A stretch of 11,661 nt of DNA from Candidatus Gastranaerophilales bacterium (GCA_947628355.1 CANQZO010000035.1:1-11661), one strand, 5' to 3'; numbered from the stretch's first letter, positions 1-8,254 are shown. Program-made: numbers and translations. The notes: generated by a model from the letters alone, not told the origin.

Positions 1-59
1 AAGCAGCACCTGCCATGCCGGATATGTCAGGCATGGGCGGAATGGGCGGCATGATGTAG
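1..59 (+). CDS. groEL: Chaperonin GroEL, C-terminal end only (5' part outside window)
   Basis: Only the last 18 or so codons are present, read from base 3 to the TAG at 57-59. They give AAPAMPDMSGMGGMGGMM. The Gly-Gly-Met repeat tail is the signature of bacterial GroEL (Hsp60): it is disordered and projects into the folding cavity of the 14-mer. GroEL folds cytosolic proteins with GroES and ATP. Nothing of the catalytic body is visible, so the call rests on the tail alone, but few other proteins end this way. The strong hairpin at 204-233 is the likely end of the groEL transcript. Confidence 0.9.
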   Translation, partial: AAPAMPDMSGMGGMGGMM

Positions 60-200
60 CGAAATTCCGCAGGGTGGAGCGAAGCAAACCCGAGGGAGCA
101 GCAAGCCGACCGAGAGGAAAAAAACCGAAAGGTTTTTGAAGCGAGGTTGCAGGGCTTGTGCGAACAGGAATTTCAAGAAGCGAAATTTCGAACGGATAAC
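60..200. other. G+C-rich structured spacer downstream of groEL
   Basis: This gene-free stretch is about half G+C (about 52% over 61-180, hand count), far above its AT-rich surroundings. It is rich in short related words such as GAGCGAAGC, GAGCAGCAAGC and CCGAGAGG. Visible pairings are AAAAACC-GAAA-GGTTTTT (120-137, GNRA-type loop), CAAGCC (102-107) with GGCTTG (153-158), and GAAATTCC (61-68) with GGAATTTC (167-174). The same GGAATTTC arm could instead pair with GAAATTT at 182-188. It could be a groEL 3'-UTR structure, a small RNA or one copy of an intergenic repeat family. I do not recognise a known RNA family. Confidence 0.4.
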
Positions 201-203
201 ATA

Positions 204-233
204 AAAAAGGAGAGTCAACCGACTCTCCTTTTT
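204..233 (+). terminator. Rho-independent terminator after groEL
   Basis: A perfect 13-bp inverted repeat: AAAAAGGAGAGTC, loop AACC, GACTCTCCTTTTT. The stem carries G+C in its upper half and ends in a T run, as expected for an intrinsic terminator of the rightward groEL transcript. Because the left arm begins with A5, it could also stop leftward transcripts. It separates groEL from the promoter at 382-411. Confidence 0.85.
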
Positions 234-381
234 ATTTGATAAAATTTATTGTTTAATATTTAGTTTTCCTCTTGATATATCATAATTCTCTCTTGTTATC
301 CTGGAATATTTTTTCAAGTTGTAAATCCCATTACGCTAAAAAGAGGATTGATATACGTTTTTTCATACTATTATCCGTTTA

Positions 382-411
382 TTTACTATATTGCTAAAAT
401 TATATTATAAT
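382..411 (+). promoter_or_regulatory. Candidate sigma70-type promoter for the STAND-TPR/rsmG unit
   Basis: A perfect -10 box TATAAT lies at 406-411, with TTTACT (4 of 6 to consensus) at 382-387 and an 18-bp spacer. The predicted transcription start falls at about 418-419, on or next to the ATG at 419. No Shine-Dalgarno motif precedes that ATG, so the transcript may be leaderless. In such AT-rich DNA a TATAAT match can occur by chance; the position is what makes it credible. Confidence 0.5.
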
Positions 412-418
412 ATTAAAG

Positions 419-2947
419 ATGAATTACAATTTTATAAAAGATAATTTACGTTCTTTAATAAACGGTGTGCAGATTGATACTTCGGCATTGGAACTTTTAA
501 TCGTTGATAAAGATAATTCTTTTATTTTAAATCATAATATTGAAGCAATAAGTGAACTTATAAAATTTTTAGATGGCAGTGATAATATATTTGTACTGAA
601 TGGTTTTATGGGTTCGGGTAAAACGGCTTGCGTTGATTTTATTGAAGATTTGGTTGATGAAAATGTTTTAATTTTTAATAATTCCTACAGTGAAGCTGTT
701 AATCTTGATGATGTTTTTCTTTCCATGTTTCGTGATTTTTCAAATTATCAGAATGACAAAAAGGTTAATCTGCCTAAATTAGATACAAACATATTTTACG
801 ATAAAATAAATGCTTACATAAAATATTGCAATTGTTCAATGCTGTTTATATTTGATTCATTTGAAATCGGCATGCAGAGCAGTGAAAAACAAAAAGATAT
901 ATTGAATTTTATTAACTATTTAAGTCATTTTGAAAAAGTCAAAATTATTATAAGCTCAAGGACTTTCAAAAGCTATGAGTTAATAAATTCAACAGGGATG
1001 AGCGAATACACATTAAAAATTTTAATAAAAGAAGAAGCTGAGGAATATATAAAATCTGAAAATATAGACGGAAACAGCTACGAAATAAGTGAAGTATATA
1101 ATCAATCGCGAGGATATTATATTCTTTTACAAATGTCAGTATTTATTATGAAATTATACGGTTTAAATGCCTCACTTTTAATGAATGAGTACAAAAAATC
1201 GGGGAAAAATTATACTGAATTTCTGATAAATAAAATACTTGAGTCTGTTTCCGGGAAATTTGTAAAAACATTATTATTTTTAGCTTTAATAAGACATAAT
1301 GTAAGCATAGATTATTTAATTATTCGTGATATAGCAAGTTTTGAAGATTTGGAATTCTTATCGCAAAAACATATTATTACGGAAAAAAACGGAAAATATT
1401 ACATAAAGGACTATATAAAAAATCAATATTTGAATACTGTTAACGAATTATCAAAGATAAAAGCCTGTGAATATATAATAAAATTATATGATATGGAGCT
1501 TCCGTTAAAGCCGTTTGAAAGAGGATTGTTTCTTTCAAGGCAGACGATGAGGCAGGAAATAAACTATCATCAGGAACGTATACAAAAACTTACCGATAAA
1601 TTAGAAAATAATCAAAAAAACAGAACAAATTTGAATGATTTTAATTATGTAAGTTATTCAGTATCAAGCGGGTATGATGAAAATTCCGAAAAACCTGTAA
1701 AAAAAAGATTTTTAAGACATCTGAGTAAAGGAAATCTGCAGAAAAGTGCAGGTTCTCTGACAAATGAAGAATATATGCTTATAAATTCAATCAATAAAGA
1801 AGATGTTTTAAGCAAAAGTATGTACGAGTTTGCCGGAGAAAAAAATGATGTACACGAAGATGAGATAAAGCCTGCGGATATTAATGAAGAAATTCCAAAT
1901 AATATAGACGATTTTATTTCAATAGCGCAAAAATATGAAGCTGTATATAATTTTTCAAATGCTATATTGTATTATAAACAAGCGCTGACATATCGAAATG
2001 ATGAAAATTATGCGGAAATAGAGCCTCAAATATATGAAAAATTAGCACTGTGTTATAAAAAAATACAGGAAATTGATGAAGCCGTAAAAATGTATGAAAC
2101 AGCATACAGAATATATGTAAGTCAATCATCTGACAATGCGGATAAAGTATTAACAGATATGGCAAAAATGTATGTTGAAGTCTTTAAATTCGAGCAGGCA
2201 AAGGAAGTATACAACAGAATAATTAATTCACCGATAGGAATACCTAAAGAAAAATTAATAAGAGTATATCTTGATTTAGCAGAACTTGAAAATAACAGCG
2301 GGAATATACATCAAGCATTAACATACAGTCAAAGAGCTTTAAGTGAAGCGGAAAAAATATCAGATACAAAACTTTTAAGCGAATGTTATTTTAAATTCGG
2401 ATTAATATTGGATGATACAAATAATGTTGATTTTGCAGTCAGATATTATTTAAGGTGTGTGCAGACATTAAATAATCCGAAAGAAAATGTATATCTTGCA
2501 TCAGCATATTCAAATCTTGCGGGAATATCGTATGAAAAAAATAATTTAAGCGCGTCAAAAATGTATTATGAGTTATCCTTAAATGCCGATAAAGAACAGG
2601 AAAATAACGAAGGATTGTACTATTCCAGTTTAAAACTTGCGAGTATATATAAAGAAGAAAATCGGGAAAAAGCACATGAATATTTGCTTAATGCTCTTAA
2701 TTATGCAAAAAAATGTGATGATATAACTTATACCATATCAACATACAATGATATCGGCGATTATTATTTTGATATTGAAAATTATAAACAGTCGCTGAAG
2801 TCTTATATTATGGCAATGACGCTGGTGCCAAAATATTTGGATGATGATTTAAAACCGCAGCTGAGTAAAAAAATAAGTAAAATCAAGTCTGCTGTTGGAG
2901 AATTAACTTTCAAAAATTTAATAGATGAAATAAAGAAGAAAAATTAA
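419..2947 (+). CDS. STAND-type P-loop NTPase with C-terminal TPR repeats
   Basis: This 842-residue cytosolic protein has no signal peptide or membrane segment. After about 50 residues comes a nucleotide-binding module: Walker A GFMGSGKT (62-69), Walker B MLFIFD (141-146, then SFE) and an IISSR element (177-181), like the sensor motif of STAND/NB-ARC ATPases. Residues 200-370 look helical (STAND helical/winged-helix region), 380-490 form a charged linker, and about eight TPR-like helical pairs follow from 498 to 800. STAND NTPases are nucleotide-driven switches whose repeats sense a ligand; the ligand here is unknown. No N-terminal effector domain fits before the P-loop, unlike antiphage Avs proteins. 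ATG 419 is chosen because an in-frame stop lies at 395-397 and no other ATG precedes the P-loop at a useful place. The stop overlaps the rsmG start (TAATG), implying co-expression. Confidence 0.75.
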   Translation: MNYNFIKDNLRSLINGVQIDTSALELLIVDKDNSFILNHNIEAISELIKFLDGSDNIFVLNGFMGSGKTACVDFIEDLVDENVLIFNNSYSEAVNLDDVFLSMFRDFSNYQNDKKVNLPKLDTNIFYDKINAYIKYCNCSMLFIFDSFEIGMQSSEKQKDILNFINYLSHFEKVKIIISSRTFKSYELINSTGMSEYTLKILIKEEAEEYIKSENIDGNSYEISEVYNQSRGYYILLQMSVFIMKLYGLNASLLMNEYKKSGKNYTEFLINKILESVSGKFVKTLLFLALIRHNVSIDYLIIRDIASFEDLEFLSQKHIITEKNGKYYIKDYIKNQYLNTVNELSKIKACEYIIKLYDMELPLKPFERGLFLSRQTMRQEINYHQERIQKLTDKLENNQKNRTNLNDFNYVSYSVSSGYDENSEKPVKKRFLRHLSKGNLQKSAGSLTNEEYMLINSINKEDVLSKSMYEFAGEKNDVHEDEIKPADINEEIPNNIDDFISIAQKYEAVYNFSNAILYYKQALTYRNDENYAEIEPQIYEKLALCYKKIQEIDEAVKMYETAYRIYVSQSSDNADKVLTDMAKMYVEVFKFEQAKEVYNRIINSPIGIPKEKLIRVYLDLAELENNSGNIHQALTYSQRALSEAEKISDTKLLSECYFKFGLILDDTNNVDFAVRYYLRCVQTLNNPKENVYLASAYSNLAGISYEKNNLSASKMYYELSLNADKEQENNEGLYYSSLKLASIYKEENREKAHEYLLNALNYAKKCDDITYTISTYNDIGDYYFDIENYKQSLKSYIMAMTLVPKYLDDDLKPQLSKKISKIKSAVGELTFKNLIDEIKKKN

Positions 2948-3642
2948 TGTATAAAGAACTTGAAAGACTTAATATAAAACTTTCCGAAAAAAACTTAAAG
3001 ACCTTAGAAAAATACATTTATCTTTTTAAAAACTGCAATGAAAAAATTAATCTTGTCAGCAAAAAAGATATAAATAATCTTTTTGAAAAACACATATATG
3101 ATTCTCTTGCAATAAATCTATTTATAAAAGATAAAAACATAAAATCACTGCTGGATATAGGAACCGGCGGAGGTTTCCCCTCTATGCCAATTGCTGTTTG
3201 TTTTTCCGGTATAAAAGTAGAAGCAGTGGATTCAATAAAAAAGAAAATAAATTGCATAAATGATATTTCAAGGGAATTAAATCTTAAAAATATACGTGCA
3301 TATTCTTCAAGGATTGAGGATTTGCCCGAGAAAATGAAAAATTCATTTGATATTGTTACTTCAAGAGCCTTGGCAGAACTTAGAATGATACTTGAATATG
3401 CAATTCCTTTCGTTAAGACGGGCGGGTATTTTATCGCATATAAATCAATGAAAGCGGAGGAGGAGTTAAATAAGGCTCAAAATGCGCTAAAATTGTTAAA
3501 TACCAAACTTATAGATAAAGTAGAATATAATCTTCCCGTTGAAGAAAATCCAAAAAGAGTGCTGATTGTATTTAAAAAACTTAAACCCTCAGATAGTATT
3601 TATCCTCGTAAAAACGGAATGATTAAAAAAAATCCTTTATAA
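2947..3642 (+). CDS. rsmG: 16S rRNA (guanine-527-N7) methyltransferase RsmG
   Basis: RsmG (GidB) uses S-adenosylmethionine to methylate N7 of G527 in the 530 loop of 16S rRNA; its loss gives low-level streptomycin resistance in several bacteria. The 231-residue protein is of normal length and shows the family marks in order: NLVSKKD (35-41), EKHIYDS (47-53), SAM motif I LLDIGTGGGFP (68-78), the acidic VEAVDS (91-96) after strand 2, SRALAEL (139-145), and the C-terminal YPRK (219-222) and KKNPL (227-231). Its ATG overlaps the stop of the STAND-TPR gene (TAATG) and has no strong Shine-Dalgarno, so translation is probably coupled. The gene is more often found near mnmG or parAB; here its partner is the NTPase. 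Its last two codons plus stop overlap the end of bioD on the opposite strand. Confidence 0.95.
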   Translation: MYKELERLNIKLSEKNLKTLEKYIYLFKNCNEKINLVSKKDINNLFEKHIYDSLAINLFIKDKNIKSLLDIGTGGGFPSMPIAVCFSGIKVEAVDSIKKKINCINDISRELNLKNIRAYSSRIEDLPEKMKNSFDIVTSRALAELRMILEYAIPFVKTGGYFIAYKSMKAEEELNKAQNALKLLNTKLIDKVEYNLPVEENPKRVLIVFKKLKPSDSIYPRKNGMIKKNPL

Positions 3643-4299
3643 AATATTCCTAAATTCATTAATGATTTGAGTTTTGTTTATATTATCAAGATTTTTAATA
3701 AAGCCTAATATTTCAATATCAGTATACATTTTAAGTTCTTTAATAAAATTGTTTGCAGCTAAATCGGTTGAATTTTCGGGGATTTTGTTAATGATAATTC
3801 CTTTTATGTTAATTCCGTTAGTTTTTGCATAATGTATTGTTAAAAGAGTATGATTTAACCTGCCTAAAAATGGAACGGTTACAATAATTATCGGGATATT
3901 TAACGACTTAATTAAATCCGCACAAAGCATTTCATTCGTTGCGGGTGCTAAAATTCCGCCCGCACCCTCTACAAAAGTAATATCATTTAAAACCGAAATT
4001 TCTTTAAAATCAGATTTTATTTTATTAATATCAATTTTAATCCCTGCAAGTCTTGCCGCAAGTGCGGGAGAAACTTCACCCTCAAGCAGATACGAGCATT
4101 TTGTATTTATAGTTTCGGATAATGATTTTACAGCTTCTAAATCGGGAGCAAGCAATTTATCTCCTTTTTTTATTGCACCCGATTGCAAGGGCTTGTATAC
4201 TCCGACTTTTTTGCCTTTTGCCTCCTGCGCTAAAGCTAATCCTTTTGTTACAAAGGTTTTACCAATATCAGTATCAATTCCCGTTATAAAATATTCCAT
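3637..4299 (-). CDS. bioD: ATP-dependent dethiobiotin synthetase BioD
   Basis: BioD closes the ureido ring of dethiobiotin from 7,8-diaminopelargonate, CO2 and ATP, the penultimate step of biotin synthesis. The 220-residue protein has the usual length and motifs: P-loop GIDTDIGKTFVT (7-18), YKPLQSG (35-41) with the conserved lysine, SPALAARLAG (77-86), VEGAGG (110-115) and GRLNHTLL (146-153), the last typical of the dimer/substrate helix. The start is supported by GAGGA six bases before the ATG. It follows bioA with a 2-base gap, and its Shine-Dalgarno lies in the final Glu-Glu codons of bioA. It is the last gene of the leftward operon, and no terminator is visible beyond it. bioB, bioF and bioC/H are not in the window. 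Confidence 0.95.
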   Translation of the reverse strand: MEYFITGIDTDIGKTFVTKGLALAQEAKGKKVGVYKPLQSGAIKKGDKLLAPDLEAVKSLSETINTKCSYLLEGEVSPALAARLAGIKIDINKIKSDFKEISVLNDITFVEGAGGILAPATNEMLCADLIKSLNIPIIIVTVPFLGRLNHTLLTIHYAKTNGINIKGIIINKIPENSTDLAANNFIKELKMYTDIEILGFIKNLDNINKTQIINEFRNIL

Positions 4300-4301
4300 T
4301 T

Positions 4302-5666
4302 TTATTCCTCGTTTGGCAGGACTTTATTTAGCGCTTTGTAAGCAATGTCTGTCAATTTTTCAATTTCTTTTTCCGTTATTATGTAAGGAGTAATAAAATA
4401 TATGCAATTCCACATAGGACGAAGTATTGCACCTAATTTTAACCCCTCATGATAAATTTTCTTACCTATACCGTCTTCGTAACTGAACGGTTCTTTCGTT
4501 TTTTTGTCTTTTACAAGCTCTATTGCGCATATCATGCCTGTCTGGCGCACATCGCCTACATTTTTATGAGTTTTAAATTTCTCAAGTTCTTTAGAAAATT
4601 TAGCGATTTTAGGTTTTAAATATTCTTCAATATTCATTTCTTCAAGAATTTTAAGGTTTTCATAAGCAACGGCAAGCGCTAAAGGATATGCTGTGTAGCT
4701 GTGTCCGTGATAGAAAGTTTTACAACCGTCAATGTCATCATCATAAAAGGCGTTATATATTTCATCTGTGGTTACTGTTACGGATAAAGGCATATAACCT
4801 GCCGTTATACCTTTTGCAGCACAGATAATATCGGGGACAACGCCGGCATGTTCATAAGCAAATAATTTGCCCGTTCTGTAAAATCCCATCGCAACTTCAT
4901 CGTCAATTAAAAGAATATTGTACTTTTCGCATAGATGTTTTAGCTTGGTTATATATTTAGGCGGATACATAATCATCCCGCCTGCCGCTTGAACCAACGG
5001 CTCTATTATAATCCCCGCAATGTTTTGAGCATCTTCTTTTAAAATATTTTCAACACTTTCAAGGCATTCGCACTCGCAGGTTTCTTTATTACATCCCATA
5101 GGACAACGGTAGCAATAAGGGCTTAGTGCTTGTCTTATTTCAAATAATAAGGGTTTATAGAGTTTATGATACATATCAACTCCGCCGACGGAAACTGCAC
5201 CTAAAGTATCTCCGTGGTACGAGTTTTTAAGCGCAATAAATTTTCGTTTTTCACTGTGTCCTTTTAATACCTGAAATTGATATGCCATTTTTAAAGCAAC
5301 TTCAACGGCAGTCGAACCGTTGTCGGAGAAGAATACATGCTTTAAATTATTGTTTAGCATTTTAACAAGTTTTTTTGAAAATTTAACGGCATTTTCATGA
5401 GTAAATCCTGCAAAAATAACGTGTTCTATCTTTTTTGCCTGTTTGTAAATAACTCTGTTAAGGCGCTTGTTTGAATGCCCCAAAGTATTAACCCACCAGG
5501 AAGCAACGGCATCTATATATTTATTTCCGTCAGAATCTATTAAATATATTCCTCTGCCTTTTTGAATAACAATCGGCTTATTATCGGGATTTTCGAGTGA
5601 TTTCATTTGCGTGAAAGGTCGCCAGATGTACTTTAAATCATCTTCTGTTAATTGTTTCGTGTTCAT
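4302..5666 (-). CDS. bioA: Adenosylmethionine-8-amino-7-oxononanoate aminotransferase BioA
   Basis: BioA is a class III, PLP-dependent transaminase that converts KAPA to 7,8-diaminopelargonate, with S-adenosylmethionine as the usual amino donor. The 454 residues show IWRPFTQM (14-21), SWWVNTLGHS (56-65), SYHGDT (149-154), IDDEVAMGF (254-262; D256 binds the pyridine nitrogen), CAAKGITAG (282-290; K285 is the Schiff-base lysine), HGHSYTAYP (320-328) and LRP (415-417), whose arginine should bind the substrate carboxylate. The usual ATGF is AMGF here. Six cysteines cluster at 185-201 (C185, C188, C192, C197, C199, C201); related CYRCP stretches occur in some BioA proteins. The ATG overlaps the preceding glycosyltransferase stop (TAATG) and lacks a clear Shine-Dalgarno, so expression should depend on coupling to the glycan genes. 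Confidence 0.95.
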   Translation of the reverse strand: MNTKQLTEDDLKYIWRPFTQMKSLENPDNKPIVIQKGRGIYLIDSDGNKYIDAVASWWVNTLGHSNKRLNRVIYKQAKKIEHVIFAGFTHENAVKFSKKLVKMLNNNLKHVFFSDNGSTAVEVALKMAYQFQVLKGHSEKRKFIALKNSYHGDTLGAVSVGGVDMYHKLYKPLLFEIRQALSPYCYRCPMGCNKETCECECLESVENILKEDAQNIAGIIIEPLVQAAGGMIMYPPKYITKLKHLCEKYNILLIDDEVAMGFYRTGKLFAYEHAGVVPDIICAAKGITAGYMPLSVTVTTDEIYNAFYDDDIDGCKTFYHGHSYTAYPLALAVAYENLKILEEMNIEEYLKPKIAKFSKELEKFKTHKNVGDVRQTGMICAIELVKDKKTKEPFSYEDGIGKKIYHEGLKLGAILRPMWNCIYFITPYIITEKEIEKLTDIAYKALNKVLPNEE

Positions 5667-7156
5667 TATTTTTTTTCTTTCATACTTTTGAATTTATCTA
5701 AAATTATCATTTTTAAATATTCAAGTTTTATTTTTAATAATCTTGAATTAATATATATAGGTGAAAGAAAATTCTTATTATTCATAACATTGATAAGAAC
5801 TGATAAATCATCAATTTTATTATAATCTTTTTCATTGCATCTATATATTTTATGTTCTTTAGGGCAAATCTGTAAGAGCGCTTCAATCCTTTTATTCCAA
5901 GCATTAATGGATTGATATTCGTTTAAAGAAGTTTGAAGTTCGTTTAATAGCGTTTCGGCATATATTTTATCGGTAAGTATTTTTTTAGCTTTTGAAATAA
6001 AATCATCTTCAGTTAAACAGTAGGCATTTGTTTTAGTCAAGTAGTCAAATTGAGGAGAGCCTGACTGTAATGATAATGCACATACCCCTCTTGATATTGC
6101 ATCCATTATTGCAGCCCCGCCGCCTTCGGGATATGAGTCTAAATATAAATCTGCTACGGAAAGATAATCTAAATATCCTTTATTAAAATCTATATAACCT
6201 ATGGGAACTATATGTCCGTTGGTACGTTTTTCAACTGCTTGCCAATATTTGTTGTTTTTATCAATTCCGATAATATAACAGTATGTATTTTCATCAATTA
6301 TTTTTTCAATAATATCCGCATAACTGTCATTGCCTATTACACAATATTTAAAATCACTTCCGGATGTAATGATTATTTTTTTATCCAAAGGAAATCCTAA
6401 TTTATTTCTTAATTTATTTTTATCAATTTTTTCAAAAATAATTTCTTTAGAGGGAACACCCAAAAAATAAGTATTTTTTATATTTCTTGAAGTATTTGTA
6501 ATTTTATCATCTTTGATAATATCAAGAACTAAATCGGCAATTCCTTTTCCAATCCAAAAAAGGTGGCTTGCGTGGTTGTATAAGAATACCGGTCTGGTAA
6601 ATTTTTCGGTTCCAAAAGCAGTGACGGCAGTCGGGTCTTCCATGTGAGTGTGTAAAATTATGTATTGATAATGCAGCCCCAGTTCTCTTAGTTTTAATAC
6701 TTTATCTTTGAATGATAACTTATTATCGAAATAAATACATTTTCCGTTTTTTTGTTTTGTATTCTCCTCTAATTCGCTAAGTACACAAGAGTTGGGTTTT
6801 AAAATTACAACACTGTGAGATTGATTTGTATCGGCATTTTTTATCCAGCGTTCTACTACTCTTGTATGCCCGCCTGTTGTGTGTCCTGTTGTTATGACAT
6901 GAAGAAAACTGTTTGGAGTGTAGTTAATATTATAATTTTCGATATCAGTTGTTTGAGCATAATCAAGATAAAAATTTTCTATATCGGAATATGTCCAGTA
7001 GCCTATATTATTTAATGTCAAAAATTTCAATAATCTTTGCAGGATTTTGTTTTTTAATTCTTTTGACTTTAAATTATTTATTTTGATGAATAATTTGTCA
7101 AAAGTGTTTCGTGTATTTTCTATTTTTTTATAATATTTACTGTATTTTTCTGACAT
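5666..7156 (-). CDS. GT-B fold glycosyltransferase, glycan cluster
   Basis: This 496-residue soluble protein begins with a charged helical region of about 75 residues. The first Rossmann half opens with HVITTGHTTGGHTR (86-99), a Gly-rich nucleotide-sugar-type loop, followed by ILHTHMEDP (167-175). The second half contains ITSGSDF (263-269) and the donor-site motif DSYPEGGGAAIMDAISRG (340-357), resembling the acidic/Gly-rich C-terminal motif of GT4- and GT41-like enzymes. It most likely adds a sugar to a cell-surface glycan; donor and acceptor cannot be read from the sequence. The start has a good AAGGA six bases upstream. The fdtB-like stop lies 12 bases before it, and bioA overlaps its own stop. 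An HMW1C/OGT-like protein glycosyltransferase is a weaker alternative. Confidence 0.7.
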   Translation of the reverse strand: MSEKYSKYYKKIENTRNTFDKLFIKINNLKSKELKNKILQRLLKFLTLNNIGYWTYSDIENFYLDYAQTTDIENYNINYTPNSFLHVITTGHTTGGHTRVVERWIKNADTNQSHSVVILKPNSCVLSELEENTKQKNGKCIYFDNKLSFKDKVLKLRELGLHYQYIILHTHMEDPTAVTAFGTEKFTRPVFLYNHASHLFWIGKGIADLVLDIIKDDKITNTSRNIKNTYFLGVPSKEIIFEKIDKNKLRNKLGFPLDKKIIITSGSDFKYCVIGNDSYADIIEKIIDENTYCYIIGIDKNNKYWQAVEKRTNGHIVPIGYIDFNKGYLDYLSVADLYLDSYPEGGGAAIMDAISRGVCALSLQSGSPQFDYLTKTNAYCLTEDDFISKAKKILTDKIYAETLLNELQTSLNEYQSINAWNKRIEALLQICPKEHKIYRCNEKDYNKIDDLSVLINVMNNKNFLSPIYINSRLLKIKLEYLKMIILDKFKSMKEKK

Positions 7157-7168
7157 TAATATTCCTTT

Positions 7169-8254
7169 TTAATATTTATTAATGGTTATTATAATTTTAT
7201 TTACTTCCTCATCAGTAATAACGGGAGAAATCGGAATACTTATTATTGTGTTATGGATTTCTTCGGTTACGGGTAAATTCAAATTGCTGAATTCTTTATA
7301 TGCATCTTGTTTATGAGGAGCTGTCGGGTAGTGAATATTCGTTTGAATACCGTTGTTTTCAAGATGTTCTTGTAATGATTTACGATTTTTTGTTCTTATC
7401 GGAAAGACATGCCATACGTGTGCTTTTTCATCATATATTTCCGGCAGAATGATTTTAGGATTTTTAATTTTTTCACGGTATAATTGGGCTATTTTTCTGC
7501 GCTTTTCATTATCTTCATCCAGGTATTTAAGTTTAACATCCAGAATACCTGCTTGCAGTTCATCTAATCTTGAATTGACACCTTTAAAAATGTGATGATA
7601 TTTATAATCCGAACCGTAATTAGCAATAGCTCTGACTTTTTTTGCAAGTTCATCATCATTTGTTGTAACACAGCCGCCGTCACCCATACATCCGAGATTT
7701 TTTCCGGGATAAAAAGAAAATCCGCTTGCATCACCCAAACTTCCTGTTTTTTTACCGTCGTACATTGCCCCATGCGCCTGCGCGGAATCTTCTATTACTT
7801 TTAAATTATATTTCTTTGCGATTTTAAGTATTTTTTCCATTTGAACAGCTTGTCCGTACAGGTGAACAATTAAAATCGCTTTTGTTTTTTCGGTTATTTT
7901 TTCTTCTATTAAATCAGGATTAATGTTGTATGTTTTAATATCGGGTTCAACTAAAACGGGAGTGCAATTGTTTTCGGAAATTGCAAGAATTGAAGCTATA
8001 TAAGTGTTAGCCGGAACTATAATTTCATCACCTGCCCCAAATCCGTAACCTCTTATAATAAGATTTAAAGCATCAAGTCCGTTAGCACAACCTATGCAGT
8101 GTTTTACCCCGCAATAATTTGCAAAATTTTGTTCAAATATTTTATTTTGTTCGCCTAAAATATACCAGCCCGAATCTATAACATTTTTTATTCTTTCGTC
8201 GATTTCGTTTCTGAATCTTTCATTTATTTTATGTAAATCTAAAAATTTTATCAT
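7169..8254 (-). CDS. fdtB: FdtB/QdtB-type dTDP-3-amino-3,6-dideoxyhexose aminotransferase
   Basis: A DegT/DnrJ/EryC1/StrS-family PLP enzyme of standard length (361 residues). The N-terminal IKFLDLHKINERF, SGWYILGEQ (28-36), CANGLDAL (56-63), IEDSAQAHGA (154-163, D156 on the pyridine N) and FSFYPGKNLG (179-188, K185 Schiff-base lysine) match the FdtB/QdtB subgroup, which transaminates C3 of dTDP-3-keto-6-deoxyhexoses with glutamate. The fdtA-like ketoisomerase in the same operon supplies exactly this substrate class, which strengthens the call. Whether the product is the galacto (Fuc3N) or gluco (Qui3N) form cannot be decided by eye. Its ATG overlaps the upstream stop (TAATG) with only a weak GGGA ahead, so its translation probably depends on that gene being read to its end. 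Confidence 0.8.
   Translation of the reverse strand: MIKFLDLHKINERFRNEIDERIKNVIDSGWYILGEQNKIFEQNFANYCGVKHCIGCANGLDALNLIIRGYGFGAGDEIIVPANTYIASILAISENNCTPVLVEPDIKTYNINPDLIEEKITEKTKAILIVHLYGQAVQMEKILKIAKKYNLKVIEDSAQAHGAMYDGKKTGSLGDASGFSFYPGKNLGCMGDGGCVTTNDDELAKKVRAIANYGSDYKYHHIFKGVNSRLDELQAGILDVKLKYLDEDNEKRRKIAQLYREKIKNPKIILPEIYDEKAHVWHVFPIRTKNRKSLQEHLENNGIQTNIHYPTAPHKQDAYKEFSNLNLPVTEEIHNTIISIPISPVITDEEVNKIIITINKY

Noticed and set aside
27..218. 63-residue open frame on the minus strand over the groEL end and spacer
   Set aside because: It covers the groEL tail antisense and the hairpin region, ATG lies in the terminator stem, and the peptide has no recognisable domain.
419..2947. Antiphage Avs-type defence protein
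   Set aside because: There is no N-terminal nuclease, protease or TIR effector ahead of the P-loop, and the gene is coupled to a housekeeping methyltransferase rather than to defence genes.
3650..3675. Palindrome TCATTAATGA just past rsmG as a terminator
   Set aside because: It has no loop, only A-T rich pairs and no adjacent long T run.
7564..7804. Overlapping minor open frames on both strands inside the fdtB-like gene (7564-7773 minus, 7592-7804 plus)
   Set aside because: They are shadows of a well-conserved aminotransferase reading frame and encode no recognisable motifs.
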